DNA of 64,000 nt from Polycyclovorans sp. (GCA_002706265.1 PAKU01000033.1:62001-126000); one strand, 5' to 3'; positions 48,180 to 58,452 are shown, counted from the stretch's first letter. A program made the numbers and translations. The notes: a model not told the origin generated them from the sequence alone.

Positions 48180-49355
48180 ATGTCGCAGTATACCGGCACC
48201 CTCGCCCGGACCTTGCTGGTTGCGGGTGTCGCGACCAGCCTCGTCGCCTGCGCGGCCACCGCGCCCCAGACCACGCGTGTCGAGCCGGCGCCGGCGCCAG
48301 CCCCCCTGTCGCAATCCGCATTGCCGTCGCCATCGCCCGCGGCGCCTCTGGAGGCGGCGCCCGTGCAACCGGCGCCGGTGGCGTTTCGCGCGTCCGCGCC
48401 GTTGCAGTACGTGGTGCAGCCGGGCGACACGCTGTGGGGCATCGCCAGCCGGTTTCTGGCCCAGCCTTGGCAGTGGCCCGAGGTCTGGTTCGTGAACGAG
48501 CAGGTGGCCAATCCGCACCTGATCTATCCGGGCGATGTGCTGATGCTGCGGGTGATCAACGGCCGTCAGCAGATTGTGCGCGACGCCACGCCGGCGCTGC
48601 GGGTGTTGCGGCTGGGGCCCCAGGTGCGCGAAAGCGCGCTTGACGACGCCATTCCGGCGATTCCCCTGGAGGCGATTCAGGATTTTCTGCGCAACCCGCG
48701 CATGGTCGGCGCCGATGAACTGGCGCGCGCGCCCTACATCGTGGCCTTTGCCGACGACCAGCTGATTGCCGGCAGCGGCAGCCCGGCCTTCGTGAAGAAC
48801 CTGCCGGCCGAGGGCGATTACCGCTGGGCCGTGGTGCGGCCCGACCGCGCCATCACCGACCCTGACACCGACGACATTCTGGGCTACGCCGCCACGCCGG
48901 TGGGCGGGCTGGAAGTGCGCGAAATGGACCCGGTGGCCAGCCTGGGCCGCTTGACGCGGTCGGACATGGAAGCCCGTGTCGGCGACCGGCTGGTGCCCAT
49001 CAACGATGCCCTGTTCGAGGCCCGGTTCGTGCCGCGCGCCCCCGACAATGCCATTGACGGGCAGGTGGTCTGGATTGCCGAAGAACGGCTGCAGGCCATC
49101 CAGTACCAGGTGGTGGCCATCAACCGCGGGCAGGCCGCGGGGCTGGCGCCCGGTCATCTGCTGACCGTCAAGCAGCGCAGCCGGGTGGTGAACGATCCGC
49201 ATGCGCGGGGCACCGTGACCTTGCCGCCGCAGCCGGTCGGCATGGTCATGCTGTTCCGCACCGATGCGCGCCTGTCGTTTGGCCTGGTGCTGGAAGCCAC
49301 GCGGCCCATCGGCATTCTCGACGCGGTGGTGAACCCGGGCGCCGTCGCCCGGTGA
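48180..49355 (+). CDS. LysM domain peptidoglycan-binding protein
   Basis: The 391-residue protein has an N-terminal lipoprotein-like signal (about residues 10-24, ending LVACAA), a Pro/Ala-rich linker and one LysM at about 78-125 (YVVQPGDTLWGIASRFL then NPHLIYPGDVL). The long C-terminal region is the conserved one of this family, which is usually encoded just before dprA in gammaproteobacteria. It binds peptidoglycan glycan chains. GGGGAG supports the start, and the stop overlaps dprA's GTG by four bases. Confidence 0.88.
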   Translation: MSQYTGTLARTLLVAGVATSLVACAATAPQTTRVEPAPAPAPLSQSALPSPSPAAPLEAAPVQPAPVAFRASAPLQYVVQPGDTLWGIASRFLAQPWQWPEVWFVNEQVANPHLIYPGDVLMLRVINGRQQIVRDATPALRVLRLGPQVRESALDDAIPAIPLEAIQDFLRNPRMVGADELARAPYIVAFADDQLIAGSGSPAFVKNLPAEGDYRWAVVRPDRAITDPDTDDILGYAATPVGGLEVREMDPVASLGRLTRSDMEARVGDRLVPINDALFEARFVPRAPDNAIDGQVVWIAEERLQAIQYQVVAINRGQAAGLAPGHLLTVKQRSRVVNDPHARGTVTLPPQPVGMVMLFRTDARLSFGLVLEATRPIGILDAVVNPGAVAR

Positions 49356-50482
49356 CGGGCGGTGCCGTTGCGGCGCGAGACGCGGCACTGACGCTGCTGC
49401 GCACGCCCGGACTGGGGCCGGTCACCCTGGCAAAACTCCACGCCCGACTGGGCTCGGCCGAGGCCATTGTCAATGCCCGGCCCGGCGTGTTGCGTGACGC
49501 CGGCCTGAGTGAGGCGCGCATCAACGCCCTGCAACAGGCCGATGCCGGCCTGATTGCGCCGGATCTGGCGTGGCTGGCGGCCGGCCCCGACCGCCACATC
49601 CTGCTGTGTGACGATGCGCGGTATCCCGAGCGCCTGCGGCAGACGCCGGGCGCGCCGCTGTTGTTGTTCGTGCACGGTGACCCCGACTGGCTGGCGATGC
49701 CGCAACTGGCCATCGTGGGCAGTCGTTCGGCGACGCCGCAGGGCGCGCTCAACGCCCGGTCGTTTGCCGAAGCGCTGGCCGCGCGGGGCATCACCATCGT
49801 CAGCGGCCTGGCGCTGGGCATCGATGGCGCCGCCCATGAAGGCGCCCTGGCCGCCAAGGGCGGCACCGTGGCGGTGTGCGCCACCGGCCTGGACCGCGTG
49901 TACCCCGCCCGGCATCAGGCGCTGGCAAGACAGATTGCCGCCGAGGGCGCGCTGGTTTCGGAGTTTCCGATCGGCACGGTGCCGCAGCAGGGATTCTTTC
50001 CGCGTCGCAACCGCGTCATCAGTGCCCTGTCGCTGGGCGTGCTGGTGGTCGAGGCGGCCCGCGAAAGCGGGTCGCTGATCACCGCGCGCTTTGCCATGGA
50101 GCAGGGCCGCGAGGTGTTTGCCATTCCCGGCTCCATCCACAATCCGCAGGCGCGCGGCTGCCACGCCTTGATTCGTCAGGGTGCGAAGTTGGTCGAGTCG
50201 GTGGACGACATTCTGGAAGAGCTGGCGCCGCAACTCGTCGGCCACCTGCGCGATGCGCCCGCTGTGCCCGACGCGGAGGCCAATGGCGGTGGTGAGGCAC
50301 TGACGCCAGAGGCCGACGCCCTGCTGGCCGAGCTGGGCGACGAGGCGCTGGAGTTCGACACGCTGCTGGCGCGCAGCGGGGCGTCGGTGGCCACTTTGTC
50401 AGCCCAGTTGCTGACCCTGGAACTGTCGGGACGGGTCGTGCAGGGCGCTGACGGGCGTTACCGGGCGCTGCGGGGCACATGA
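49352..50482 (+). CDS. dprA: DNA-processing protein DprA (Smf)
   Basis: The 376-residue protein loads RecA on single-stranded DNA during transformation. It starts with GTG at 49352, overlapping the LysM stop (GTGA). The N-terminal SAM-like region is followed by a Rossmann core, AIVGSRSATPQG, SGLALGIDGAAHEGAL and FPRRNRVISAL; SLITARFAMEQGREVFAIPGS is the family signature. The C-terminal 65 residues form a winged-helix (DLLARSGAS-like). Confidence 0.95.
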   Translation: MTGGAVAARDAALTLLRTPGLGPVTLAKLHARLGSAEAIVNARPGVLRDAGLSEARINALQQADAGLIAPDLAWLAAGPDRHILLCDDARYPERLRQTPGAPLLLFVHGDPDWLAMPQLAIVGSRSATPQGALNARSFAEALAARGITIVSGLALGIDGAAHEGALAAKGGTVAVCATGLDRVYPARHQALARQIAAEGALVSEFPIGTVPQQGFFPRRNRVISALSLGVLVVEAARESGSLITARFAMEQGREVFAIPGSIHNPQARGCHALIRQGAKLVESVDDILEELAPQLVGHLRDAPAVPDAEANGGGEALTPEADALLAELGDEALEFDTLLARSGASVATLSAQLLTLELSGRVVQGADGRYRALRGT

Positions 50483-50626
50483 CCCACCGTCACGCCGTTG
50501 TCATGCGGTCACCGCCTATACTTTGCGCGACATGATTCCGCGTCATCCTGAGAAAAGCCGCAAGCGCAGCCGCGATGCGGCGACCTGCTTGCACGGAATT
50601 TGCCTGTTCAGCCCAAGGAGAACGCC

Positions 50627-51094
50627 ATGAAAGAAACCGTCCTCGATGTGCTGATGTATCTGTTCGAGAACTACCAGACCGTGGAGTTCGTTGATCAGGC
50701 CAACCACGAGAATCTGCAGGAAGAACTGGTGGCGGCGGGCTTCGAGGCCGAAGAGGTGGGCAACGCCTTCCGCTGGCTCGACGGCCTGACCCAGACCCGG
50801 CAGTTGCCCATGGTCTTCGGCCCCGGGGCGGCGCTGCGGGTTTACACGCGCGAAGAAATGCAACGCATTCCCACCGAATGTCGCGGGTTTCTGCTCTATC
50901 TCGAGCAACTGGGCATCCTGTCGCCGACCCATCGTGAATGGATCATCGACCGCCTGATGGCGCTGGTCGAAGACATCGATCTTGAGCGGGCCAAATGGGT
51001 CTGTCTGCTCGTGCTGATGAGCGATGAGCAGGCGGAAGAGGCCTTCGCCCATGTCGAAGAGATGGTCTATTACGCCGGCGAGTTTCTGCACTGA
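50627..51094 (+). CDS. smg: Smg family protein (DUF494)
   Basis: The 155-residue acidic protein is Smg/DUF494: MKETVLDVLMYLFENY, EELVAAGFEAEEVGNAFRWL, and a conserved C-terminal helix. The function is unknown, but its place between dprA and topA is widely conserved. AAGGAG (50615-50620) fixes the start at 50627. TATACT at 50517-50522 may be a -10 element, without a well-spaced -35. Confidence 0.92.
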   Translation: MKETVLDVLMYLFENYQTVEFVDQANHENLQEELVAAGFEAEEVGNAFRWLDGLTQTRQLPMVFGPGAALRVYTREEMQRIPTECRGFLLYLEQLGILSPTHREWIIDRLMALVEDIDLERAKWVCLLVLMSDEQAEEAFAHVEEMVYYAGEFLH

Positions 51095-51120
51095 GACACC
51101 GTCATTTCCGGGCGCGCCGC

Positions 51121-51150
51121 TTTACAGCAGGCGCATTGTCCCGATATAAG
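51121..51150 (+). promoter_or_regulatory. putative sigma-70 promoter of topA
   Basis: TTTACA (51121-51126), an 18-base spacer and TATAAG (51145-51150) form a reasonable promoter about 72 bases upstream of the topA ATG. It lies in the intergenic gap after smg. Confidence 0.5.
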
Positions 51151-51222
51151 CGCCCCCTTTCCTGCGGGCCCGCCCCGCGAGCGCTGTGGTTCGAGCGCCG
51201 TTTGTACATGGACAAGCTCTGA

Positions 51223-53688
51223 ATGAGTAAATACCTCGTCGTCGTCGAGTCGCCTGCCAAGGCCAAGACGATCAAGAAGTACCTGGGTCACGACTACGAA
51301 GTGCTGGCCTCTTATGGCCACGTGCGCGACCTGGTGCCCAAGGATGGGGCGGTGGACGTCACCAATGCCTTCGCCATGAAGTACCAGGCGATCGAGCGCA
51401 ACGAGAAACACGTGCGCGCCATCCAGAGCGCGCTGCGCAACGCCGATGGCCTGATTCTGGCAACCGACCCTGACCGCGAAGGGGAGGCCATTTCCTGGCA
51501 CTTGCTGGAGTTGCTGACCGAACGCAACGCCATGAAGAACAAGACCGTGGAGCGCGTGGTGTTCCACGAGATCACCGAGCGCGCCGTGCGCGAGGCCGTG
51601 GCCCACCCGCGGCAGGTCGCCACCGACCTGGTCAATGCCCAGCAGGCGCGCCGCGCGCTGGACTATCTGGTGGGCTTCAACCTGTCGCCGCTGTTGTGGC
51701 GCAAGGTGGCACCGGGCCTGTCGGCCGGGCGCGTGCAGAGTCCGGCCCTGCGCCTGATCTGCGAGCGTGAGGAAGAGATCAAGGCGTTCATTCCGCGCGA
51801 GTACTGGACGCTGCTGGCCGCCGCCGACAAAGGGGGCAGCGCCTTCACCGCCAAGCTGATCGAGCTGGACGGCCAGAAGGTCGAGCAGTTCACCGTCACC
51901 GAAGGGCCGGCCGCCACCGCCGCCCGCGACCGGCTGCTGAAAAGCGCTGCAGGCCAGCTCACCGTGGGCACGGTCGACAAGAAGCAGCGCCGCCGCAATC
52001 CGTCGCCGCCGTTCACCACCTCCACCCTGCAGCAGGAGGCCAACCGCAAGCTCGGCTTCACCTCCACCCGCACCATGCGCACCGCCCAGCAGTTGTACGA
52101 AGGCATGGACCTGGGCGGCGAGACGGTCGGTCTGATCACCTACATGCGTACCGACTCACTGAGCCTGTCGCAGGACGCGCTTGCCGAGATTCGCCAGACC
52201 ATCGTCACCGAATACGGTGCAAGCGCCTGCCCGCCCGAGGCGCGCGTATTCAAGACCAAATCGAAGAATGCGCAGGAGGCCCACGAAGCGGTGCGGCCCA
52301 CCTCGTCGCTGCGCACGCCGAAATCGGTGGCGCGTTTCCTGGGGCCCGACCAGCTCAAGCTCTATGAGCTGATCTGGAAGCGCACCATGGCCTCGCAGAT
52401 GACCCAGGCCGTGTTCGACACGGTGACCGCCGAGTTGCGTGTGGATGCGCAGAATGCCTTCCGCGCCAACGGATCGGTGCTGGTCGAGCCGGGCTATCTG
52501 GCCGTGTACAACGTGTCGCTGGATGTCGGCGAAGAAGCCGAAGACGACGAGAAGCGCCTGCCGCCGCTGGAGCCCGGCGAGCGGGTCACGCTCACCGACA
52601 TCGCCGCCGACCAGCACTTCACCGAGCCGCCGCCGCGCTTCACCGAAGCCAGCCTGGTGAAGACCCTGGAGGCGTACGACATCGGCCGTCCGTCCACCTA
52701 CGCCAGCATCATCAGCACCTTGCAGGCGCGTGATTACGTGCGGCTCGACGGCAAGGCCTTCACGCCCACCGACGTGGGCATGATCGTCAACAAGTTTCTC
52801 ACCGACCACTTCACCCGCTACGTCGATTACCAGTTCACCGCGAATCTGGAAGATGACCTCGACGCCGTGTCGCGCGGCGAGAAGCAGTGGCAGCCGCTGC
52901 TCGCGGCCTTCTGGCAGCAGTTCAAGCCCCAGGTCGACGAGAAGATGGAGCTCAAGCGTGAGGAAGTGTCTGAAGCGCGCGTGATCGGGGTCGACCCTGA
53001 CAGCGGCAAGCCGGTGTCGGCGCGCCTCGGCCGCTACGGGCCGTTCGTGCAGATCGGCACCAAGGACGACGCCGACAAGCCGCGCTTCGCCAGCCTGCGC
53101 GCCAACCAGCGCATCGACACCATCACCCTGGATGCGGCCCTGGCGCTGTTCGAGTTGCCGCGCATGCTCGGCAATCTCGAAAACGGCGACGAGGTGGCGG
53201 TCAACATCGGCCGCTTCGGGCCGTACGTGCGCTACGGCAGCCAGTTCGTGTCGCTGAAGAAGGACGACGACCCGTACACCGTCGAGCTGCCGCGTGCCCT
53301 GGAGCTGATCGAGCAGAAGATTGCCGCCCTGGAGGCCGCCACCCTCGTCAAGTTTGGGGACTCCGGCATCCGCATCATCAAGGGGCGCTTCGGGCCGTAC
53401 ATCACCGACGGCGCGCGCAAGTCGCCCATTCCCCGCGGCAAGGACCCCGAGGGCCTCTCGGTTTTCGAATGCGAGGCGTATCTGGCCGAAGCGGCCGCCG
53501 CCAAGAAGACCGGCAAGAAGGGCGCCAAGGGCAAGGCCAAGACCGCCACCGCCAAACCCAAGGCGGAGGCCAAGGCCACGACCCAGAAGCCGGCGGCGAA
53601 GAAGAAGACTGCGAAGAAGCCGGCCGCCAAGAAAACCGCGACCAAGAAGCCCGCAGCGAAAAAACCGTCCAAATCTGCGACCGCGTGA
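51223..53688 (+). CDS. topA: DNA topoisomerase I
   Basis: The 821-residue type IA topoisomerase relaxes negative supercoils. The TOPRIM domain has VVESPAKAKTIKKYLG and TDPDREGE (81-88). The catalytic tyrosine is Tyr307 in ITYMRTDS. The C-terminal region has repeated topoisomerase modules (GRYGPFVQIG and RFGPYVRYG-like) instead of C4 zinc fingers. The final 60 residues form a Lys/Ala/Pro tail (KKPAAKKTATKK). Such tails bind DNA nonspecifically. It shares one base with tsaC. Confidence 0.97.
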   Translation: MSKYLVVVESPAKAKTIKKYLGHDYEVLASYGHVRDLVPKDGAVDVTNAFAMKYQAIERNEKHVRAIQSALRNADGLILATDPDREGEAISWHLLELLTERNAMKNKTVERVVFHEITERAVREAVAHPRQVATDLVNAQQARRALDYLVGFNLSPLLWRKVAPGLSAGRVQSPALRLICEREEEIKAFIPREYWTLLAAADKGGSAFTAKLIELDGQKVEQFTVTEGPAATAARDRLLKSAAGQLTVGTVDKKQRRRNPSPPFTTSTLQQEANRKLGFTSTRTMRTAQQLYEGMDLGGETVGLITYMRTDSLSLSQDALAEIRQTIVTEYGASACPPEARVFKTKSKNAQEAHEAVRPTSSLRTPKSVARFLGPDQLKLYELIWKRTMASQMTQAVFDTVTAELRVDAQNAFRANGSVLVEPGYLAVYNVSLDVGEEAEDDEKRLPPLEPGERVTLTDIAADQHFTEPPPRFTEASLVKTLEAYDIGRPSTYASIISTLQARDYVRLDGKAFTPTDVGMIVNKFLTDHFTRYVDYQFTANLEDDLDAVSRGEKQWQPLLAAFWQQFKPQVDEKMELKREEVSEARVIGVDPDSGKPVSARLGRYGPFVQIGTKDDADKPRFASLRANQRIDTITLDAALALFELPRMLGNLENGDEVAVNIGRFGPYVRYGSQFVSLKKDDDPYTVELPRALELIEQKIAALEAATLVKFGDSGIRIIKGRFGPYITDGARKSPIPRGKDPEGLSVFECEAYLAEAAAAKKTGKKGAKGKAKTATAKPKAEAKATTQKPAAKKKTAKKPAAKKTATKKPAAKKPSKSATA

Positions 53689-54239
53689 TGCTGGCCCCGG
53701 CCCTGCGCCGCGCGGCGCGGCAGACTCTGGCGGCCGGCCATGTGCTGGCCTATCCCACCGAGGCCGTTTGGGGCCTGGGCTGCGATCCGTTTCGCGAATC
53801 CGCGTTGCGGCAGGTGCTGGCCTTGAAGCGGCGCGATCCCGCCAAGGGCCTGATCGTGGTCGCCAGCCATATCGACCAGCTCGACGGGCTGATCATCATT
53901 CCCTCGCGGGCCGCCTACCGGCGGGCCCGGCTGAGCTGGCCCGGCCCGAACACCTGGGTGTTTCCGGCCGGGCCGGACGCCTCGCCCTGGCTCACCGGCG
54001 CCCACGACACCCTGGCGGTGCGGGTGTCGGCACATCCGGTGGTGCGCGCGCTGTGCGAGGCCTGGGGCGGCCCGCTGGTGTCGACCAGCGCCAATCGCGC
54101 GGGGCAACCCCCCGCCATGACGCGCACCCAGGTGCAGTTGCGCTTTGCGGGCCTGCTGGTGGTGCCGGGCGCCCTGGGGCGCTCGGAGCGCCCCACGTCG
54201 ATCCGCGAGGCCGCGACCGGGCATTATCTTCGGCAGTGA
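53688..54239 (+). CDS. tsaC: L-threonylcarbamoyladenylate synthase (TsaC/YrdC/Sua5 family)
   Basis: The 183-residue protein makes threonylcarbamoyl-AMP for the tRNA t6A37 modification. Family blocks are [52 protein letters not shown] and [16 protein letters not shown]. It has the short TsaC form without a Sua5 C-terminal domain. The start codon shares a base with the topA stop (TGATG). Confidence 0.95.
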   Translation: MLAPALRRAARQTLAAGHVLAYPTEAVWGLGCDPFRESALRQVLALKRRDPAKGLIVVASHIDQLDGLIIIPSRAAYRRARLSWPGPNTWVFPAGPDASPWLTGAHDTLAVRVSAHPVVRALCEAWGGPLVSTSANRAGQPPAMTRTQVQLRFAGLLVVPGALGRSERPTSIREAATGHYLRQ

Positions 54240-54261
54240 TGCAGCGGATGAGAACCACGCC

Positions 54262-55197
54262 ATGAGTCTGCCAGCCGACCCGTTCGTGACCGCCGTCGAC
54301 GCCTGGCTGCGCGGCCTGCAGAACGCGATCTGTACCGGTGCCGAGCAGTTCGAGAACGCGGCGCGCTTTGTCTCCGACCGTTGGCGCAAGCCGCCCGAGG
54401 CCCGCCTGCAGGGTGAGGGCGATACCCGGGTGCTGGAAGGCGGCGCGGTGTTCGAGCGCGCGGGCGTGGCGCGGTCGGTGGTGCGGGGTCCGGCGCTGCC
54501 GCCTTCGGCCACCGCGTCGCGTCCCGAGTTGGCGGGTCGGCCGTTCCAGGCCATGGGCGTGTCGGTGGTGCTGCATCCGCGCAACCCTTATGTGCCCACG
54601 ACGCACTGCAACGTGCGCATGCTCAATGTGGGCGGCGACGGCCTGCCGGCGGTGCGCTGGTTCGGCGGTGGCTTCGACCTGACGCCCTACTACGGCTTCG
54701 AAGACGATGCCCGCGCCTGGCACCGGGCCGCGCGTGACGCGGTGGGCGCTGCGCTGTATCCGCGGTTCAAGCGGCAATGCGATGACTATTTCTTCATTCG
54801 CCACCGTGACGAACCGCGCGGCATCGGCGGCCTGTTTTTCGACGACTGGGTCGAAGGCGGCGATGCCCAAGCCTTTGCACTCACCCGGCGGGTCGGTGAA
54901 GCGTTCTGGGCGGCCTATGCGCCGATCGTCGCGGCGCGCAAGGACACCCCCTACGGCGACCGCGAACGCCACTGGCAGCGGCTGCGCCGTGGCCGCTATG
55001 TGGAATTCAATCTGGTCTGGGACCGCGGCACCCTGTTCGGGTTGCAGTCGGGCGGACGCACCGAATCAATCCTCATGTCGATGCCGCCCGAGGTGCAATG
55101 GGCCTACGACGCGGTGCCCGAGGCCGGCACCCCCGAAGCCGAACTGCTGGCGCACTTTCTGGTGCCGCGCGACTGGCTGGGCGAAGCCCCCCGATGA
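54262..55197 (+). CDS. hemF: oxygen-dependent coproporphyrinogen III oxidase
   Basis: The 311-residue enzyme converts coproporphyrinogen III to protoporphyrinogen IX with O2. Signature blocks are [48 protein letters not shown] and [17 protein letters not shown]. The ATG 54262 gives the usual length; the frame is open upstream into tsaC's end. It overlaps oxyR by four bases, tying haem synthesis to the peroxide sensor in one transcript. Confidence 0.97.
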   Translation: MSLPADPFVTAVDAWLRGLQNAICTGAEQFENAARFVSDRWRKPPEARLQGEGDTRVLEGGAVFERAGVARSVVRGPALPPSATASRPELAGRPFQAMGVSVVLHPRNPYVPTTHCNVRMLNVGGDGLPAVRWFGGGFDLTPYYGFEDDARAWHRAARDAVGAALYPRFKRQCDDYFFIRHRDEPRGIGGLFFDDWVEGGDAQAFALTRRVGEAFWAAYAPIVAARKDTPYGDRERHWQRLRRGRYVEFNLVWDRGTLFGLQSGGRTESILMSMPPEVQWAYDAVPEAGTPEAELLAHFLVPRDWLGEAPR

Positions 55198-56129
55198 CAT
55201 TGACCGAACTTCGGTATCTGGTGAACCTGGACAAGGAGCGCCACTTCGGGCGTGCCGCCGAGCGCTCCTTCGTCAGCCAGCCGACCCTGTCGGTGGCCGT
55301 CAAGAAGCTTGAAGACGAACTGGGGGTGGCGCTCTTCGAACGCAATCGCGGCGAAGCGCGACCCACGCCGGTCGGGGCCCGCATCATCGAGCAGGCGCGC
55401 CGGGTGTTGACCGAGGCGCGACGCATCGAAGACATCGCCAACCAGGGCGGCGATGCGCTGTCCGGGCCGCTGCGCCTGGGCGCGATCTACACCGTGGGGC
55501 CGTACATGCTGCCGCAGCTGGTGCCGGCGCTGCGCAAATCGGCGCCGAACATGCCGCTGGTCATCGAAGAGAACTACACCAGCGTGCTGCTGGACCAGTT
55601 GCGTGACAGCGAGGTCGATGTGGCGCTCATTGCCCTGCCGATGGACGTCGCGGGCCTGAACGCCTGGCCGGTGTATGACGAGTCGTTCGTGGTCATGATG
55701 CCGCCCGATCATGTGTTGGCCGACGAAGTGGAAATCCCGGCGGCACAACTGGCCTACCACCCGCTGCTGCTGCTGGGGCCCGGGCATTGCTTCCGTGAAC
55801 AGGTGATCGAAGCCTGCCCGAAATGTGTCGATCCGGACGCTGACGGCCCCCGCCCCCAGACCGGCAGCTCACTGGAAACCATTCGCCACATGGTCGTCAG
55901 CGGTCTTGGCATCACGGTGCTGCCCGAAGCATCGGTGAAGAACCGGCCGGATGACGGCGGTCTGGTCGCCCGGCCGTTCAAACCGCCGGCGCCGCAACGG
56001 CAGATCGCGCTGGTGTGGCGCAAGACCTTTCCCCGCTTCAAGGCGATTGCCCTGCTGCGCGACACGCTGCTGGGCTGCAACATTCACGGGGTGCGCTTTC
56101 TGCCGGATGCACCGGTACAAAGCGCCTGA
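55194..56129 (+). CDS. oxyR: hydrogen peroxide-sensing LysR regulator OxyR
   Basis: The 311-residue LysR regulator has an N-terminal HTH (residues about 19-40, [21 protein letters not shown]) and a C-terminal sensor domain. The redox pair is Cys199 and Cys208 ([15 protein letters not shown]), the same numbers as in E. coli OxyR, with an extra Cys211. Oxidation forms the disulfide that switches on peroxide-defence genes. Translation is coupled to hemF by ATGA. Its own binding site was not identified. Confidence 0.9.
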   Translation: MTLTELRYLVNLDKERHFGRAAERSFVSQPTLSVAVKKLEDELGVALFERNRGEARPTPVGARIIEQARRVLTEARRIEDIANQGGDALSGPLRLGAIYTVGPYMLPQLVPALRKSAPNMPLVIEENYTSVLLDQLRDSEVDVALIALPMDVAGLNAWPVYDESFVVMMPPDHVLADEVEIPAAQLAYHPLLLLGPGHCFREQVIEACPKCVDPDADGPRPQTGSSLETIRHMVVSGLGITVLPEASVKNRPDDGGLVARPFKPPAPQRQIALVWRKTFPRFKAIALLRDTLLGCNIHGVRFLPDAPVQSA

Positions 56130-56167
56130 CCGGCCGCGTCGCGGCGCCGTCCTGAACCGCAGAGACG

Positions 56168-57520
56168 CTAAGGCTGCACGCCGAGCGCCTGCACCGACTG
56201 GATGTTCAGGTAGCTGTCGACCGGCAGGCCGCGTGCCTGCTGGAAGCGGTTGAGCGCGGCCACGGTGCGGCGACCGATGACGCCGTCGATCGGGCCGGGG
56301 TCAAAGCCCTGCGCCTTGAGTGCGCGCTGCACCCGCTGCACCAGGCCCGGCGTCATGTTGGTCTCGCAGATCACCGGTCGCCACTCCAGCGACGAGGGCG
56401 CGGCCAACTCGCGCACCGTGACGGTGGCCACCTGCTCGGGCACCGGCACGTGGCTGACGCGCGCCGGTTCCACCATGCGCTGCACGGTCATGTTCGACGT
56501 TTTCGGCGGCACGCTCACGCGGCGCACCTGGGCGGGCTGATCGACGATGCGGCGGGTCACGCTGCGGTATTCGCCCGGCACCTGCACTTCGCGGGTTTCG
56601 GCGGGGCGGGTCAGCACCCGCCGGGTGATGGTCTTGTACACCGCCGGCTCTTCGACCAGGCACAGAATCTGCCCCGTGGCCTGATCCACCCGCTCGAGCG
56701 GGCCGCGACCCGGCTTCCAGACCTGGCGGGCGGGGCGCTCCAGCACGCGCTCGGACACCGTCTCGTACTGCGGTTCGGTGGTGACATGGCGCACCGTGGG
56801 CGGCCGCACCTCGATCTGCTCGGTCACTGTACGGAAGGTGGGGGGCACGACTTCCAGCCGCTCGTGGCCTTCCTGGGTGACGACCGATTCAGTCATTGTC
56901 TGGTAGCGCGCCGGAATGACCTCGACGCGCTCGCTGGCGGGCCGGGCAACGTAATGCTGCTGCACGTTGCGGTACTGCTCGGGCGTGCGCACCAGCGCGT
57001 AGCACTCGCCGGGGCGGGCCTGCGGCATGGGCGGAATGCCCTGGCTGTAGGCGCCCGGTGCCATGCCGGAATCGACCGCCGTGGTGCTGAACACCGGCGC
57101 GCGGTTGAAGCCGTCCGAAGCCACGGCGGCATGGGCGTCGAGCGGCTGCGGCTGGAGCTGGGCGGGCGCTTGCCACTGCTGCGGCGTCGGCCGGTACTCA
57201 CGGGCCAGTCGCTCCGCCGTGCGCTGCTCTTCGGCCGCGGCTGCGGTGGGCTTGCGAAAGCCGGGCGGGATGGCCGCCGGGGGCGGAATCTCGCTGCTGA
57301 ACCGGGGGCGGGGCTGCCCGCTGTAAGTCGAGGGTGAATCAGACGCCGGATAGGTGTGCGGCGCCCCGGCAGCGCTGAACTGCGGCGTGGTGCCGCCCTG
57401 CACGGCGTAGGGCGGCGGGATGCTGACGCGGTCGGCCGACGACGCGCAGGCCGACAGGGCGAGCCCACAGGCCACGAGGCTGATCCGGCCTGATCGTGGG
57501 TTTGGAAAGACCCCTGCCAT
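56168..57520 (-). CDS. peptidoglycan-binding lipoprotein with 23-residue repeats
   Basis: The 450-residue protein has lipobox LALSAC (Cys25), a Pro-rich linker, and from about 180 to 384 a series of about eight units of roughly 23 residues of the form xxYxTVTExVxxxPxxxRxVxVP. One longer insertion (GRGPLERVDQATGQ) lies after the fourth unit. The C-terminal 388-445 is a PF01471-type peptidoglycan-binding domain (QRVQRALKAQGFDPGPIDG). It likely anchors at the outer membrane and contacts peptidoglycan. It is convergent with oxyR. Confidence 0.8.
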   Translation of the reverse strand: MAGVFPNPRSGRISLVACGLALSACASSADRVSIPPPYAVQGGTTPQFSAAGAPHTYPASDSPSTYSGQPRPRFSSEIPPPAAIPPGFRKPTAAAAEEQRTAERLAREYRPTPQQWQAPAQLQPQPLDAHAAVASDGFNRAPVFSTTAVDSGMAPGAYSQGIPPMPQARPGECYALVRTPEQYRNVQQHYVARPASERVEVIPARYQTMTESVVTQEGHERLEVVPPTFRTVTEQIEVRPPTVRHVTTEPQYETVSERVLERPARQVWKPGRGPLERVDQATGQILCLVEEPAVYKTITRRVLTRPAETREVQVPGEYRSVTRRIVDQPAQVRRVSVPPKTSNMTVQRMVEPARVSHVPVPEQVATVTVRELAAPSSLEWRPVICETNMTPGLVQRVQRALKAQGFDPGPIDGVIGRRTVAALNRFQQARGLPVDSYLNIQSVQALGVQP

Positions 57521-57621
57521 CAATGAATTCCCCAAGTTTTCAAGGATGCTAGCAGCGCCCGTGAAGCAGCGTCGAGGGGCGTAAAACACCTGAAAGGGTC
57601 GCGCGCGCCCTCGCCGACCGC

Positions 57622-58452
57622 TCACGACGCGGGCTGTGAAGCCCCGGCGCCCAGCAGCAGATACAGGCCGATGCCGACCAGCAGCAGGGCGAAGGCCCGC
57701 TTCAGCACCCTTGGCGATGCGGCGTGGGCCATGCGCACACCCAGCGGGGCGGTCAAGACGCTGAACAGGCCGATGCCCGCCAGGGCGGGCAGCGACAGAT
57801 AGCCCAGCGCCGGGCCCGGGACGCCCACAGTGCCCCAGCCGGCCCAGACAAAGCCCAGTGCCCCGGCCCAGGCGATGGGAATGCCGGCGGCCGCCGAGGT
57901 GCCGACCGCCTGATGGATGGGCACGCCGCGCAGATTCAGATAGGGCACGTTGAGCGACCCGCCGCCAATGCCGATCAGCGCGGCGGCGGCGCCGATCACG
58001 GTGCCGGCGAGGCCCAGTTCGAGCCGTGACGGCGGGCGGGCGTCTGGCGCCACGGGTTTGGGCGTGACCAGGGCCATTTGCGCGGCAATCGCCAGGGCGC
58101 CGAAGCCGACGATGTTGCGCAGTGCGTCGCCGCTGAGCAGATCGGCGATCTGCGCGCCCATCACGGCCCCGATCATCAGGCCCGGCGCCAGGCTGAACAG
58201 CACCCGCCAGTCCACCCCGCCGCGTCGCTGATGGGCGCGCGCCGACGACAGGCTGGTGAAGCTGATCACCCCCAGCGAGGTGCCAATGGCCACCTGCATG
58301 ACCACGGCGGGCGGCACGCCCAGCGTGGGCATCAGCACGGCGAGGATCGGCACGATGGTCAAGCCGCCGCCCACGCCGAACAGCCCGGCCATGACGCCGG
58401 CCACCACGCCGGTCGCGGCGAAGATCAGCAGGTCGACAAGCATGTGACCCAT
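57622..58452 (-). CDS. sulfite exporter TauE/SafE family permease
   Basis: The 276-residue inner-membrane protein has about eight helices in two pseudo-repeats, with GLFGVGGGLTIVPILAVL at the front of the first and GIGGGSLNVPYLNLRGVP in the second. TauE/SafE proteins export sulfite, sulfoacetate or other organosulfur anions. The start at 58452 was chosen for helix 1 (an ATG three codons later is also possible). It is divergent from slt. Confidence 0.88.
   Translation of the reverse strand: MGHMLVDLLIFAATGVVAGVMAGLFGVGGGLTIVPILAVLMPTLGVPPAVVMQVAIGTSLGVISFTSLSSARAHQRRGGVDWRVLFSLAPGLMIGAVMGAQIADLLSGDALRNIVGFGALAIAAQMALVTPKPVAPDARPPSRLELGLAGTVIGAAAALIGIGGGSLNVPYLNLRGVPIHQAVGTSAAAGIPIAWAGALGFVWAGWGTVGVPGPALGYLSLPALAGIGLFSVLTAPLGVRMAHAASPRVLKRAFALLLVGIGLYLLLGAGASQPAS

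Noticed and set aside
53490-53688. The Lys/Ala-rich end of topA as a frameshift or misread tail
   Set aside because: Such basic tails are common on TopA proteins lacking zinc fingers, and the frame ends cleanly at the tsaC start.
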